Part shown: in pieces, positions 34,603 to 46,409 of the stretch
How the letters are laid out: every line of letters starts with the position of its first letter
Numbering within the stretch: position 1 is the first letter of the stretch
From: Thelonectria olida
Taxonomy: Eukaryota > Ascomycota > Sordariomycetes > Hypocreales > Nectriaceae
Length of the DNA: 64,000 bases
Assembly: GCA_020736575.1 (NCBI GenBank)
Contig: JAGPYM010000002.1
Coordinates: 3,038,001 to 3,102,000 of the forward strand
Reading direction: 5' to 3'
Position numbers and translations under genes: made by a program
Notes under the pieces: model-generated
The model's database searches: none
What the model was told of the DNA's origin: nothing
Seen by the model: only the letters and a program-made list of their open reading frames with translations

Positions 34603-37034
34603 AAGACTTGAGGACTCTCACTCCCAGCAGAGCCGAGTTGAGGCATCTAATATCTAATGGCAACCCTTCCCAATAGCAGTTCTGAGTGGGAGCTCGAAGC
34701 CATACATCACTTTGGCATGACCAGACAGAAGGTCGCATTACCTATACAGGCATAGCCATCCCGAGGCTATTCGCATTTTCCCCAGCAGGTTTTATCATTT
34801 ACACCATCATGGTCCTTTCCCGGAAGAGTATTCTGGGTACCAGTCTAGACTCTAGGCTGACACGCAACGACGGCACTTGGAGAGCGATACTTGACTCATT
34901 AGCTTACTTGACTATACACGAGACGAGAGGACGACTGGATTACAGAAAAGCAACGTGCTTTCACGCAAAAACCAAAGGAGTGATGAAGAGGTCAAAAAGG
35001 CACAAGGAGGCACGAAGAGGCACGAAGGGGGCTGTGTACGAGTACGACGGAGAAGCGGACGCAGGAGCTAAATGCCGGTACTGGTTATACCGAGGGATGC
35101 CTCATGGACCACGACACTCGGGCGGCATGGCGGCGGGAAGCGCCTCAATAGTCAGCGGCCCTGTGACCAACCCTTGCGCCTCCAACAAGATGGATCTGAA
35201 GGAATGGAAATGGGCGGACCCGGGGAATGTTCGGCGTTTTGACAGCTTATATTTTCTTTTCTTCTTCGACTTTCTCATGATATCCCAAAGGAGTGGGGGC
35301 TTTGAAAGTGTCTACGAATAGGCGGGTGGCAACCAGGCGATTACGGCTCAAGGGAATAACGGAATGGAAAGGAAAGGAAAGGCAAACAAACGGACCAAGG
35401 GTGAGGAGCAAAAACGGCGGTACAAGGCAAAGGGGGGGGGGGGGGCCCAATCAATGGCTACGGGCAGATTTCCAGTGCGTCTTGTGTGTTTTAATTCTTT
35501 CTCACATTGTACATAAGGAACGAAAGGAACGGCGGGGAGAGGGGTTCAGGGTCTCGGCAAAACCACGCGGACGTATAGGGAATCGATTTACACAAAATAC
35601 CGTCATAAATAAAACAGAATTACGCCAAAAGATGACTTCTCAAGCACGCATTCTGGAACTTTGGCATGAGTTCAATCCGGCAACTACCCACAGCTTGGGG
35701 AGTCCGGTACGCGGCAGCGGTCGGGCAATATAGGTCTTTCAGGTAGCTCCGTGCATCAGGTACGGAGTACATGACGGTTGCAGGCCGGTTCATACGGACA
35801 TGAGGTACTCGTCGCGTGTTTACCGCCTTGGAAGGACGGGGAATTTCGCCACCTAGAAAGGGCTATTCCGCTCCGCAGGCCGTCGATCAGCCAGCGCCCG
35901 CCGGGTTGGCAGGCCCAGCGAATAAGGGTCCACGTGGATCGTCAGCGATGCAGGTTATCCAAAACTGTTGGGGAAGCAAGGCACGCCAGGCCGCGTCGTG
36001 GGGATGCAGCAGCTTGTGAGCATTGGCAGCTCCTCGTTGGTCTGTGGGATTGGATTATGCCATGCCCCGCGTGACTCTCCGGGGCCCGAATGACAACAAG
36101 GTCTGGGGGGCGTGTGGGTGGGCGGTGTGGGGAGGCGCCACGTGAAGGGGAAGAAAAAAACAGAGATTGAAAAAGGCGGGGAAGCACTTAACGGGAGAAA
36201 TTAGTTAAGGGAAATGGGAAAGGTGAGGCGGACGGTAAAACGAGGTGGATTGATTGTTTGTTCGCTTTGGCCTTTTTGACAGGACATTTCTTTTCTTTGC
36301 TTTGCTAGTTGCTGACCTTGCTTGACCTGCCTTACCTAATTATGGAAAGTCCAAGCACTCTCTGCGGTGGGTAGTATTACCACAGATGACGTAGGAAGAG
36401 CGCAACCGTCGTACGGTTCTGATCCAGGGTCGTGGAGACGTTTCTGCCACTATTCGCAAGATTGAAAAAAAAAAAAAAACTTCAACAAGAGGAAGCAGAG
36501 AGAAGAGTGTCTGAGCGGGAAAAAGTGGAAACGCTTTGTCTCTTTGACTGAGTACATGCTACTTAGCTATCTCGTACAGCACCTAATCCTACATTCATTC
36601 AATGGCCGTCATGCTAATCTTACATGGCCGTGTATAGCACGGTAGATACGTAATATGGCTGTCTCGTTACGTCGCTTCGAGCCACTCGGAACACAGCCAG
36701 TCGTCCCAACCGTCAGCTCTGCTGTTAAATCACCCCAAAAGCCAGGAAGAAGGGGAAAAGCATGGACACGCAAATGTCCAGTGCGTCCAATCGGTGTGAA
36801 ATGGACCTTGTATCCAAGCCCCAGGGCCTTCTCTCATCCCCTGGCCCCAGGGACTCGGCACTGGATGCGGGGAAACTCCATGTCAACCGTTGACGAACAG
36901 TATGAATACTGCGCCATCGCACATGAACAGCATCCAAAGCGCTTGCGTTTCAGACGAGACCTGTCATGAGGAGAGCCCCGCGGGTCCTGAGCCAAGGGCG
37001 CACACCGGTCAGCTAGCTGCATAGCCTCGGCGGC
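34603..37034. other. Convergent intergenic region, Reg1-like / exoribonuclease
   Basis: 2.4 kb without a credible gene. The 211-codon frame at 34686..35321 starts with GTG and has no family features; it probably lies in the Reg1-like 3' UTR. Contains a run of 14 G at 35432-35445 and 15 A at 36465-36479. Confidence 0.5.
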
Positions 37035-40000
37035 TCAGGACGTTGATGCCGCCTTGTCGTCAGGGCCTAGGTACTTGACCGCCTTGACAAAAATTTCCTT
37101 TTGGTGAACATTCATGTTGGTGATTTCAACCTCGAATGCGTCGCCCACCTTGATATCCTTCATGAGGGCGAGCGAGTTCAAGTCCGGGATCGTCAAGAGG
37201 GCGTCCAGATCAAACAAGTCGATCCGGCCCATCAGCCCCTTCGACCAGGCAGAATCCACGGTGAACCGCAGCTTGCGTGGTGGCCGATTCTCGAACTTCC
37301 AGTCGCGCAAGACCGCTATCAGAATCCATTCCTTGACGCCGTATGACAGGACACGGGCCATCTTCTCCCGCATGTGTAGAAGTGAGAGCGTATTGTCTAT
37401 TGTCTCCGAGGTGAAGGGGAGAATCTGGTCCAGGTCGTCCACTGAAGCATCAATCTGCCGCTTCACCTCCCTCTCATGGGCCAGCGCTGCATGCACTTGC
37501 CAATGGAGAATGAGATCCGAGAACCGACGCAGGGGCGATGTGGCTTTGGCATACATGTCCAAGCCAAGCATGAAATAAGGGCCAGGTGTCGCCGAGATCT
37601 CGATGCCTCCAGTCAGTCGGTTCAACTCCTGCCGTTGGCTTGCCGAAGGTTGGATCCCGTTGCGAAGAAGGGGGAAGAGCTCCTTAGTAGCGTATTCGTA
37701 GATTCCCGCAAAGTTGGTCGATGAATGGACGTCCTTGCGATACGGCACAGCGATGCCCCGATCTGAACACCATCGTGCCGCAATCTCGCCCGCGAGAACC
37801 ATCGTGTTAGAGACAACGGATGCACCATTGAAGGCGTCGTAGCCAACCTTGATGTATGGATCGGGCGGTAGCACGTTCACGCCCTCGCCCGGTGTGACCG
37901 CAGGTACATCCTCAAAAGCGACTGTGACTGATGGCTTGGGTGCAAAGTATGGCCATGCTCCCTTCTCCAGTCGCTTCTTCTTGAGTGCTTCACCTAGACG
38001 ATACAAGACCAAGAGATCTTGCTTGCTGTCACTGTCCAGGTTGTCGGCAATAGTCATCGGCCGGTTGGGGGGTTGGTCAGCCTTCGCAGGAAGGGACCCA
38101 ACGGCAAGGGCCTGGCCGGGAGCAGGAGGAGGCGCCGGTTCCTCGCAGAACTGAGCGACATCGACTGGATCTAGATACGTCACTTTGTCAAGCATGCCGG
38201 GCTCGACCTTGTACTCCAAGAGCTCGCCGCCTTCGTTGACTTTTGTGCTGAATGTAAGCGTAGGCCGGCCTGCGGCTAGAGAATAGGTCTTGATCAGGCC
38301 TTCCGACTTGTAGTCATTCGAGTCCTCTGTCCCGATGTCAGACGGCAGCATAGCTTGGAAGTGACCTGGGAGGTAGATGTTCTCGGGAATCAGTTCCATG
38401 AACTTGCCCAACTCAGAATTCGGCAAGATTCCTGAAGCCGGATCGGCCGTATGAATGTGTATCCAAAACTCATCGGCCTTATCCGTTCGTTCCAGGGACA
38501 CGCCATCATCAATGATCATTGTCGACGGCGCGTCGATACAGAGCACGTTGACGCCTTTCCACTCCTTTCTGGATCCGCCAGCGATATCAGGCCGTCGCGA
38601 CTCCTCAAATGTATGCGGCTTCTTTCGAATCAGGCCCCCGCCACTCTGGATCTGAACTCCAGGAAATCGGACCTTGTACCGAGATGGTATCTCCCAAGGG
38701 GGAATCATCCCGACTTCTTGGAGGAATGTCCACGCTGTGGTCTGGTCCAAAAGGACATCGTCATAGAGCTCCAAGGCTCGGAGGATCATGGAACCATAGG
38801 AGTGGAAGCGAGACGATGGCTCGAAGAGTTCGTAGCTCGCCCACCACTCCAGATATCGAATCACATCCATTTGGGCTCTCGACCATTCTGGTGTCCCAAG
38901 AGTAACGCCAGACGTGGGGGCCACTATTCCAAATGGCGTAAATAGACGCTTCTCTCGATTGGCCTTGACAATCTCTCTGGCTCTCAGGACGAAACTGCCA
39001 AAGGCGTTAGAAGAAAGCTCCTTGGGACTCGGAGCTCTTCCATTCTCGCCCATCTTCTGAGAATAGTCGCGGACCATGGTAGTAATACGATTAATCATCA
39101 TAATATCGTGGTAAGGGAAAACTTCAAAGAGGTGGTCTCGTCGATGGCAATCTGAAGTGGGACTGAGGGGCCTGAAAACGAAGTCGTTGCGGTACAGAGC
39201 AGTGTGGACAGCATACAGGGCAGGGGGTGGGAAGCTGTCGCCTTTCCGAGCTGACTGGGGCAAGAGCATATCTGCGATTTCAAAGAGGCTGAGATACTTG
39301 GTCCGTTTCCCGTCTGAGATCAAGGCCCTGGCCCTGTCGAGATTGGTCAAGCTGTCTTGGTAGTACTTATCGGCGCTGGCGATGAACTTATTCATCCTCT
39401 CCATGAGGACCGATCCAACCTCCCGTGAGGGTCCCTTGTCTGCTCTTCTCAACGCATTGTACTCGTCAGGTGTGGCGTCTTTGGGGAATGTGTCCAGCAA
39501 AGGTTGGATTTCGGTGGCAGTGGAAAAGTTTGATACAGTGAAGATGGCAGAGAAGCCCAGACTTACCACCCACCTGCCGTTGTTTGTGTAGAAGTGGTGT
39601 CGGGAGCCGAAGTATCCTAGATAGACGGCAAAAATCGGGGAGCGAATGCCAGGTTGTCTGTCTAAATGTCAGCCGTGTCGGCTCTCATCGAGGCCGGCGA
39701 GTAACTGACTTCATCTCAACAAGATCGCCAGGGGCTCGTTCATTGGACCCGACCATGGCAGTTTCGACATCATCATTCCCGGTAATCATGGTACCTTCAA
39801 CCATGCCTTCTGGCGCGGACTTGAAGTAATCGAACTCGGAAGCACCAGTAGACATCATTCGGGTGTTGATGTTGGAAACCGTCCCATATAAGATGGTTTC
39901 GTTAAACTCCTGTAGCACATAATTCGGGTCCTGTGTCCAGTCGCGGAGTCTTTGTCGAATTGGTCGATTGTCTAGGTGGGGAGCAATACTCGCAGGTGCT

Positions 40001-40253
40001 GAAGGGGCTGCCTTTGGGATACTTCCTAAGCCGAAGGACTTCTCTGGCAGCAGAGGCGCATCAGCTTGCGTTGTGATGGTATTCTGGAGTCGGGTTTGTT
40101 AGTTAACTAGGTAGATATCGAGATATGGAAGAACCTAACGTTCTGGCTGCAACCCAATCGACGAGCGATGACGGATCGAGACGATGGCAATCCATGGCCG
40201 GTTTGCACAAGGCACCGCCGGCAGACGTACGGACGTCTCGATGCGCTGAGCAT
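37035..40253 (-). CDS. cyt-4: Mitochondrial RNase II-family exoribonuclease (CYT-4/DSS1 type)
   Basis: 3'-5' exoribonuclease for mitochondrial RNA turnover and processing (Neurospora CYT-4; yeast Dss1 of the mitochondrial degradosome). Exons 40253..40140, 40083..39710 and 39657..37035 (1036 aa), introns 40084..40139 (GTTAGG, CTAAC branch) and 39658..39709 (GTCAGT). The N-terminus MLSASRRPYVCRRCL is Arg/Ser-rich and lacks acidic residues, typical of a mitochondrial presequence. The RNB domain starts near residue 535 with the acidic metal site CIDAPSTMIIDDGVS (D538, D546, D547) and has the conserved ATSPLRRFSDLILHW segment further on. An S1-like C-terminal region (ELEVEITNMN-type) closes it. 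Intron 1 uses a slightly unusual donor; GTTCTT four bases later is an alternative. Confidence 0.92.
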
Positions 40254-42668
40254 GGCAGGCGATATCTCGGGTTACGCAAAAGGCATTTGCTTGCGCTTCC
40301 GAAGCATCATGGCTGAGGCTCTAAAATTTTTAGCCACAACCGCGTTGGCGTCGCTAGAGGGGCAGTCGCGGTGTCACATGACCGCCTGTGGCACTTGAGC
40401 CACCAGGCACTTTATCGGGGACAGATGGGATCATGGGTATGCATCCCGTACAGAGTATCCATCCATAAGGCACTCGGTCGGTTCGTCAAAGATGTTTCAA
40501 TGTTTCAATCTGTCAATGTTTCACGCAGATTGATAAATTATATCAACCCTCGGATGTCTGCCGGTATTCACTGATGGGATATATTCCCCAAACTGTCATG
40601 GCTGCGACGAGCTTGAATCGTCTGCCCTCCATGAACAGAGGCAATCGATCAACGAGAGCGGCCAACATGCATGAAAGGCATGAAAAGGAAGGTGGTTTGC
40701 TACACGTGCCCAGCTAACAACCGACATTTCGACTCTGACTCGTCTAGAAATCCTATTTACGAGGGGGGAAAAGGCTAAAGTCTTCGTTCGCATGATGGGC
40801 GTGGCGGCTAGAAATGAATGCTTCACTGACCGACATCCCGGAACGAAAAAGGGGGACAAGGTTACTTCGGACTGTCGAGGCCTGTGCCGAACGAAATGAC
40901 CAGCCAAGGAGAGCCAAGGACCCGGCTTTGACGAGTTTGATTTGGAGAACAAAATCAAGGCCTCCCGACAGATCGACATTGCGCTTCCCTTCCCTGGAGC
41001 CTTGGAAACAGCGAGTCCCATTGATCATCCAGACGAGCAGCGGCATTTAATACTCTGCGAGTTGGTCTCACTCAACGGTCGGAGGGGCCAAGAAAGAAGT
41101 TGACGTGTTCTAGGGTGTTCCCCCGGATCTTTCGACGCAGCCACAAGATGAATGGCCATGCCATGTCTTTGATGATGAGGTGCAGGACCCCAAGCTTGTG
41201 GCCGTTTGGGGGCCTTGGAGGCGCCCTACGACGAAAGTGGTGGTCGGTCCGCCGCCGTGTGCAATTGAAGAAGTGTTTCATCATGTTGGAAAAGACCCGA
41301 TTGTCGAATCACGATGCACCGAACCCCCCCGCATCACGACTGCGCCTCTTGGAGCAGAGAGCCAAAGGCAGAGTGACAGACTGATCATTTGCTTTACTCC
41401 GTAGTAATACGACTGCAGACGACAGTCACAAGGCCCTTGAAAGAAGACCAGACGCACTAACAGCCAATACGAGGGCGCTCATCACTTCTCCACCGCGGCG
41501 CATGCGCTATCTGCGAGCGCTAGACGGATTCAAGCGTAGCCATGGATGGCAGACGCAGGAACAATCTCACGACCCGCCAAGCCGATGAGCCGGCTGATTC
41601 ACCAGACAAGAAAGGTGGCCCGAGGACCCATGAAGAGACACAACCCGGAGAAGCAATGCAAGGCAAAGCAAAGCAAGCAAACAACCAAGTCATGGCCGGC
41701 CATGGCCCCCAGGAAGCTTTGTGAAGGCTGATACCGTGCCGGGAGAAACTCCCACTCAACCAGAAAAGGAAACCCATCCAAGCGCATCTCCAAGTGGAGA
41801 AACTGTCCCGGAGCCCGGATAAAGGAGCGTTCATGGTTCAATTAATGTCGCTTCCCAGGATGCTCTTCCAAGCAGAAGCTGCTCCCCAGGCTGCCCGCTC
41901 ATTAGCTGGTTGGGAAATGCCATTCTGCTGGGCAGCCGCCCGGTTCGTCCCTCTGACGTGGGAATATCGTCTCAAGTGACTCAGCCCCTTTCGCTGCTCG
42001 ACTCCCAAATTAGGCTTCTGGAGAGCCGGCTCTTCTTGGACGGTTCTTGGCCTGACCACCCCCTGGACCCTGGACCGCCTTGTTAATGAAGCCCCCCCTG
42101 GACAAGGCTTGATGAGCGGGCAAAGCGGCCGATGCGATTGAAATTGCGCGCTGCCCAGGAGCTCCACAGCCGTCCCCTATTCGTCGGCAGCTCCATGGAA
42201 TTGTCAACCAACGGTGACCACGGTCGTTCACGTCTCGGGACTCAACCCCTGCTTCATCTTGGATTGTGGTACGGTACGAAGCAGTTCGCTTGTCCGAGCG
42301 AGGCCTCGCCACTCGCTCTCACCCATGTCCAAATCAAACCGCCTATCACTGGCCCCCGCCTATTCTTGGCTGTGGCTAACGACCAGCCGGCTCTTGCAAC
42401 CATGTTGGTGTTTAGGTGTCTGCAGAGAGAGATGGCGGAGGGAATAATAACATATACCCCCCCGGCGGATGCCTTATAGTCCTCTTTTCCCTTCCTCTTC
42501 TTTCCTTCCCCACGATCCTGACAATCGTCGAGACTTTGAGAGCCCTGATTCCGTTGCTTTCCTTCTCGTTTCGTTCAACCATCCAACTTACCGCTTCACT
42601 CTTTTAGCGGGCATTCGTTTCTCAACCCAACTAGACACCTCTTTACAACAACTTAAACTACTCTCAAA
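40254..42668. promoter_or_regulatory. Divergent region, exoribonuclease / btgE promoter
   Basis: 2.4 kb with no credible gene. Contains AAGCA-type simple repeats near 41651-41680 and a 14-bp palindrome CATGGCCGGCCATG at 41691-41704. The last 200 bp is pyrimidine-rich, as expected of the leader of a strongly expressed gene. Confidence 0.5.
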
Positions 42669-44496
42669 ATGAAGGCTGGAGTTGCTGCCGCCGTTGCGGC
42701 CATGGCCACCGGTGCCCACGCTGCGTACCCTCACCACCGACGGGCTCACGACCTCTTCAAGCGAGGCGCATATGAGTCCTGCGTGCCCACCTGCACAACC
42801 ATCTACTCTACCATCACCGGTTCCGGCACTCGTACGAACCCATGGAAACCTCCGCCTGTGCCGAGCTCCCCCAACTGACCCATCTATAGTTGTTCCCAAC
42901 CCTCCTCCCAAGACCTACGCGGCTCCCGCTGTCACCACCAGCGCCCCCTCCAAGGCCGTAACCACCAAGGCCTACACTCCTCCCAAGGTTGAGACCACTG
43001 AGGCTGAGACCACGGAGGCCGCGCCCACTTCCACCAAGGTTGTTGTCGTTGTTCCTACTCCTGAGGTGCACAGCTGCCCTACCACTGGCACTTACACCTT
43101 CCCCGCCACTACCGTGACGGTGACCGAGTCGACCACCGTCTGCGCTGCTCAGTCCACTAAGGTGCCCGCTGGTACTCACACCCTCGGCGGTGTTACCACC
43201 GTTGTTGAGACTGCTACTACCGTGACTTGCCCCTACGCCAAGGAGACCGAGGTCAACGGTGTTGTTACCAGCGTCATTGACACCACCGTCTACGTCTGTC
43301 CCAGCGCCGGCACTTACACCATTGCTCCCATTACTAAGAGCTGCTCTGAGGAGACCGTCCTGGTTTACCCCGTTCCTACCACCTACGCCCCTGGTACTTA
43401 CACTGCCCCTGCTCAGACCGTCACCGTCACCGAGACCGGTTACGTCTATGTCTGCCCCTACTCCAGCAGCGGCCTCGCCTCTACCGAGGCTCCTAAGGCC
43501 ACTTACGAGGCCCCCAAGGCCACTTACGAGGCTCCCAAGGCTACTTATGAGGCCCCCAAGGCCACCTACAAGGCCCCCAAGGTTGCCACCACCAGCGTCG
43601 TGGAGGAAGCCGAGGCCACCACCAGCGCTACGTCGTACGTCGTCAAGCCCAAGACTAGCTCCAGCAAGAAGTTCTCGACCAGCAGCAACCTCCAGGGCAG
43701 CAACGACCACTACGGTATCACCTACACCCCTTACCAGTCCTCCAACGGTGACTGCAAGTCCGCCAGCGCTGTTTACTCCGACATCCAGGCCCTCAAGAAC
43801 AAGGGCTTCACCGTTATCCGTGTTTACTCCACTGACTGCGACACCCTCGACACAGTTGGCGCTGCCTGCAAGTCGCTCGGCATGGAACTGATCATCGGTG
43901 TCTTCGTCAAGGAGACCGGTTGCAGCTACGACACCGCCGACATCAAGACCCAGGTCGATGCAATTGCCAAGTGGGCTGAGTGGGACATTGTCAAGCTGAT
44001 TGTCGTTGGTAACGAGGCTATCATGAACGGTTACTGCAAGCCCAGCCAGCTCGTCGACCTCATCACCGTCGTCAAGTCCAAGTGCTCCGGCTACACCGGC
44101 CCCTACACCATCTCCGAGACCCTCAACATCTGGCAGCGATCCGACGTCTCCAGCGCCATCTGCCCCGTAGTTGATGTCACTGGCGCCAACATCCACCCTT
44201 ACTTCAACTCTGCCGTCGAGCCCTCGGGTGCTGGCGAGTTCGTCGCCGGCCAGCTTGAGCTCCTCAAGGACATCTGCTCCGGCAACGATGTCATCAACTT
44301 GGAGTGCGGTTGGCCCACTCGCGGTACCTGCAACGGTGTTGCTTGCCCCGGCAAGACCCAGCAGGCTGCTGCCATCAAGTCCATCCGTGAGTCTTGCGGT
44401 GACAAGACCGTCTTCTTTTCCTACGAGGACGACATGTGGAAGCAGCCCGGTGACTGCGGCTGCGAGCAGAGCTGGGGCTCTAAGAGCTGCTTCTAA
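42669..44496 (+). CDS. btgE: GH17 cell-wall beta-1,3-glucanase, btgE type
   Basis: Secreted glycoside hydrolase family 17 enzyme acting on beta-1,3-glucan during wall remodelling. Exons 42669..42831 and 42890..44496 (589 aa), intron 42832..42889 (GTACGA...CTATAG, phase 1). Signal peptide residues 1-18 (MKAGVAAAVAAMATGAHA). A Kex2-like KR site is near residue 32 (HDLFKRG). The next 230 residues are Thr/Pro/Ala-rich with paired Cys, probably O-glycosylated and wall-binding. Then come four to five KATYEAP repeats and the GH17 barrel: YGITYTPYQ start, acid/base Glu in VVGNEAIMNG and nucleophile Glu in NLECGWPTRG. No C-terminal GPI signal is visible (ends SKSCF). Third-position C bias indicates high expression and produces a long antisense open frame. 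Confidence 0.94.
43486..43584 (+). repeat. In-frame 21-bp tandem repeat in btgE
   Basis: Four 21-bp units beginning at 43486, 43507, 43528 and 43549 encode EAPKATY, and a fifth partial unit encodes KAPKV. Copies differ mainly at third positions, so they are not fresh duplications. Likely a spacer between the Cys/Thr-rich region and the catalytic domain. Confidence 0.9.
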
Positions 44497-45250
44497 GCTG
44501 GCTGCTCTCGCCGCCCCCTGCCTCTGATTGCAGCATGTCCCCCCTTCCGATACACACGTCAAGCCCCCAACACGCTGAATGTATATGAGCCATCTTCAAC
44601 GCCGCCCGGCCTCCGTCAGTCCCTCCCTCTCGAGCAACAACCAACACCCTCCTGCCTCCACATACCCTACGCAGGCTACGATCCCATTCCAAACAACAAT
44701 GCTTATTCCTTTCGGGCGGAGTCGGAAAGCCCGGCGCGCCAACCGTCTTCTTCCTCTCCTCCGGGGGCCGCAACCGAAAAGGAGGGAAGAAGGGGGACCA
44801 ACACATCAACTCTGGCGAGCCCCGGGCCGGCCGAGAAGACTTAACCTCGAAAATAATGTGTTTTTGTCTATTGAAGCACAAATGACGTCAAAGTTTTTCT
44901 TACCATAGCACTTTTTCTTATTTTGTGCCCGTTATTCCATATGTGGTCTTGCATCTAAATATCTTCACGGTTCTCAGATATTGTTTATACTTGATGGGTT
45001 TCTTCGGCGAGAGGGGATTTTTTTCAACGACTTTGCAAAAGAACAAACGCCCACCTGGGGAGGGATGACCTGCAATGTACAATCTATTTGGCCGGGTTGT
45101 CATTTAGCCTCTGCTTCATAATGCTGTAATATATTAGTGTCTGCTCTCGTCACCCATCTCCGTGTTCTACGCGTCTTCTCTTCGGTGAATTGCCCGACTT
45201 TCCTCAACTCCCTTTCCCTTTACTTCCGCCGTGATATTGGACAGGAAGTA
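44497..45250. other. btgE 3' region
   Basis: 750 bp with no gene seen, probably including the btgE 3' UTR. It converges with the proposed gene at 45251..45756. Confidence 0.45.
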
Positions 45251-45756
45251 CTATTCGTCCTTCGTACTATCTTGCAATAGCTCCGGTAGTCGTTTCAGCC
45301 AGCCAGCGGCAATGAACCCCAGCCTCGTCATTTCGTCCATCTCATTTCCTCTCATCTGCCGAACCGTCCACACCAATCCAAGCCGCTTAGCATCTTCTAC
45401 CAAAGCCACCGGATCTAGGCCCACCGACTTCTCTTGCCAAGGGGAGCCAGAGATTGATTCAATGTCAATAACGGTGGCGCCAGCACGAACACGAGGAGAG
45501 CTAGATCTTAGGGGTTGGGGTTTTGGACTAGGAGAGAAGGGTCTTAGACCAAGAGTGGCCTCGGAGAATTACACATGGGGAAAATGGCGGTGTATGAAGG
45601 AGAAGAAAAGAAGAGCTAAACAGCTCTAGCAGTCGTATCATGGGAGAATAGGGGATGTCAGGACATAGGCGCAATAGTATAGACATGACAATTTGGAAGG
45701 TCGTCATTAGGGTGTGAAGAAAGTTGAGGTCGTTTCATTACGCACTCAACAACCAT
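45251..45756 (-). CDS. Proposed small three-exon gene, unrecognised
   Basis: I do not recognise this protein; the call is by coding appearance. A 106-codon minus-strand open frame ends at TAG 45251 and has a globular-looking composition (VIDIESISGSPWQEKSVGLD; LGLVWTVRQMRGNEMDEMTR; AAGWLKRLPELL) but no ATG near its start. A consistent model joins ATG 45756..45685, 45615..45575 and 45527..45251 (129 aa), with introns 45616..45684 (GTCTAT...GTTTAG, 69 bp) and 45528..45574 (GTGTAA...TCCTAG, 47 bp, CTAAG branch-like). Both donors are weak, so the 3' exon is more secure than the 5' part. It would be convergent with btgE and tandem with the WD40 gene. Alternative: a 3' exon of a transcript starting further upstream, or a chance open frame. 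Confidence 0.4.
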
Positions 45757-46409
45757 GCGTGAGATGACCCTGAGCCAAAATAGATATACAGTATTCGTAC
45801 CAGCTTTCCAAAAGCATGCAACCATCGTGACCCATCATTCCCCAATGTGGATGGTATATCCAGCGTTATTACAACGCCCCAGATTGACAGTACCCCTTAA
45901 CGTCAATCAGATAACAGAAAAACCTTGCCGGAATGGAAAGAATGAAAAACAAAACCCCGTATGAACCCAGAATCACCGGACCATGATACAACCTCATTGA
46001 TATGCAAATAATGCAGTCGTGATGAACTATTCCCCTTGTATCTAGTCCCCAAGTATGCCTGTGCGTTGCCCAGCCAAAAATGATGGGAAAACTAGAACGG
46101 AGAAAATTAACAAAATAATACCTCCCAAAGCCGAGAGGCAAAATGGAGGGTTTGACAGATGAAAGTGACCATGCAGTATGGACATGATCATCATGTATGT
46201 GACGTAAACGTATATGTCGTATGATTGGGTCTTGCAAAACTCCAAAGGAGACCCAAATAGATAGAATAGAGAGGGGTATAAACGTGTTTCCATGCGGAGA
46301 CGGGAATAGACTTGTAATGAAGGAAACACTGTATGTGCGATTAGGATTGGCCAATCCAATGTCATAACAATGGCCACTGAAGATTTCGTCGTGGATGAGT
46401 CCACCTTCC
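45757..46409. other. WD40 gene 3' region
   Basis: 650 bp downstream of the WD40 stop on the minus strand. The 186-codon frame at 45869..46429 begins inside the WD40 gene's last codons and has no family features; read as 3' UTR. Confidence 0.5.

Noticed and set aside
34686..35321. 211-codon plus-strand frame
   Set aside because: Starts with GTG, has no domain and lies where the Reg1-like 3' UTR is expected.
36655..36969. 104-codon plus-strand frame with ATG
   Set aside because: No family features; Arg/Pro-rich, with poor coding appearance.
42814..44562. 582-codon open frame on the minus strand
   Set aside because: It is antisense to btgE. The strong third-position C bias and Gly/Val/Leu/Asp-only composition mark it as a mirror of the sense codons.
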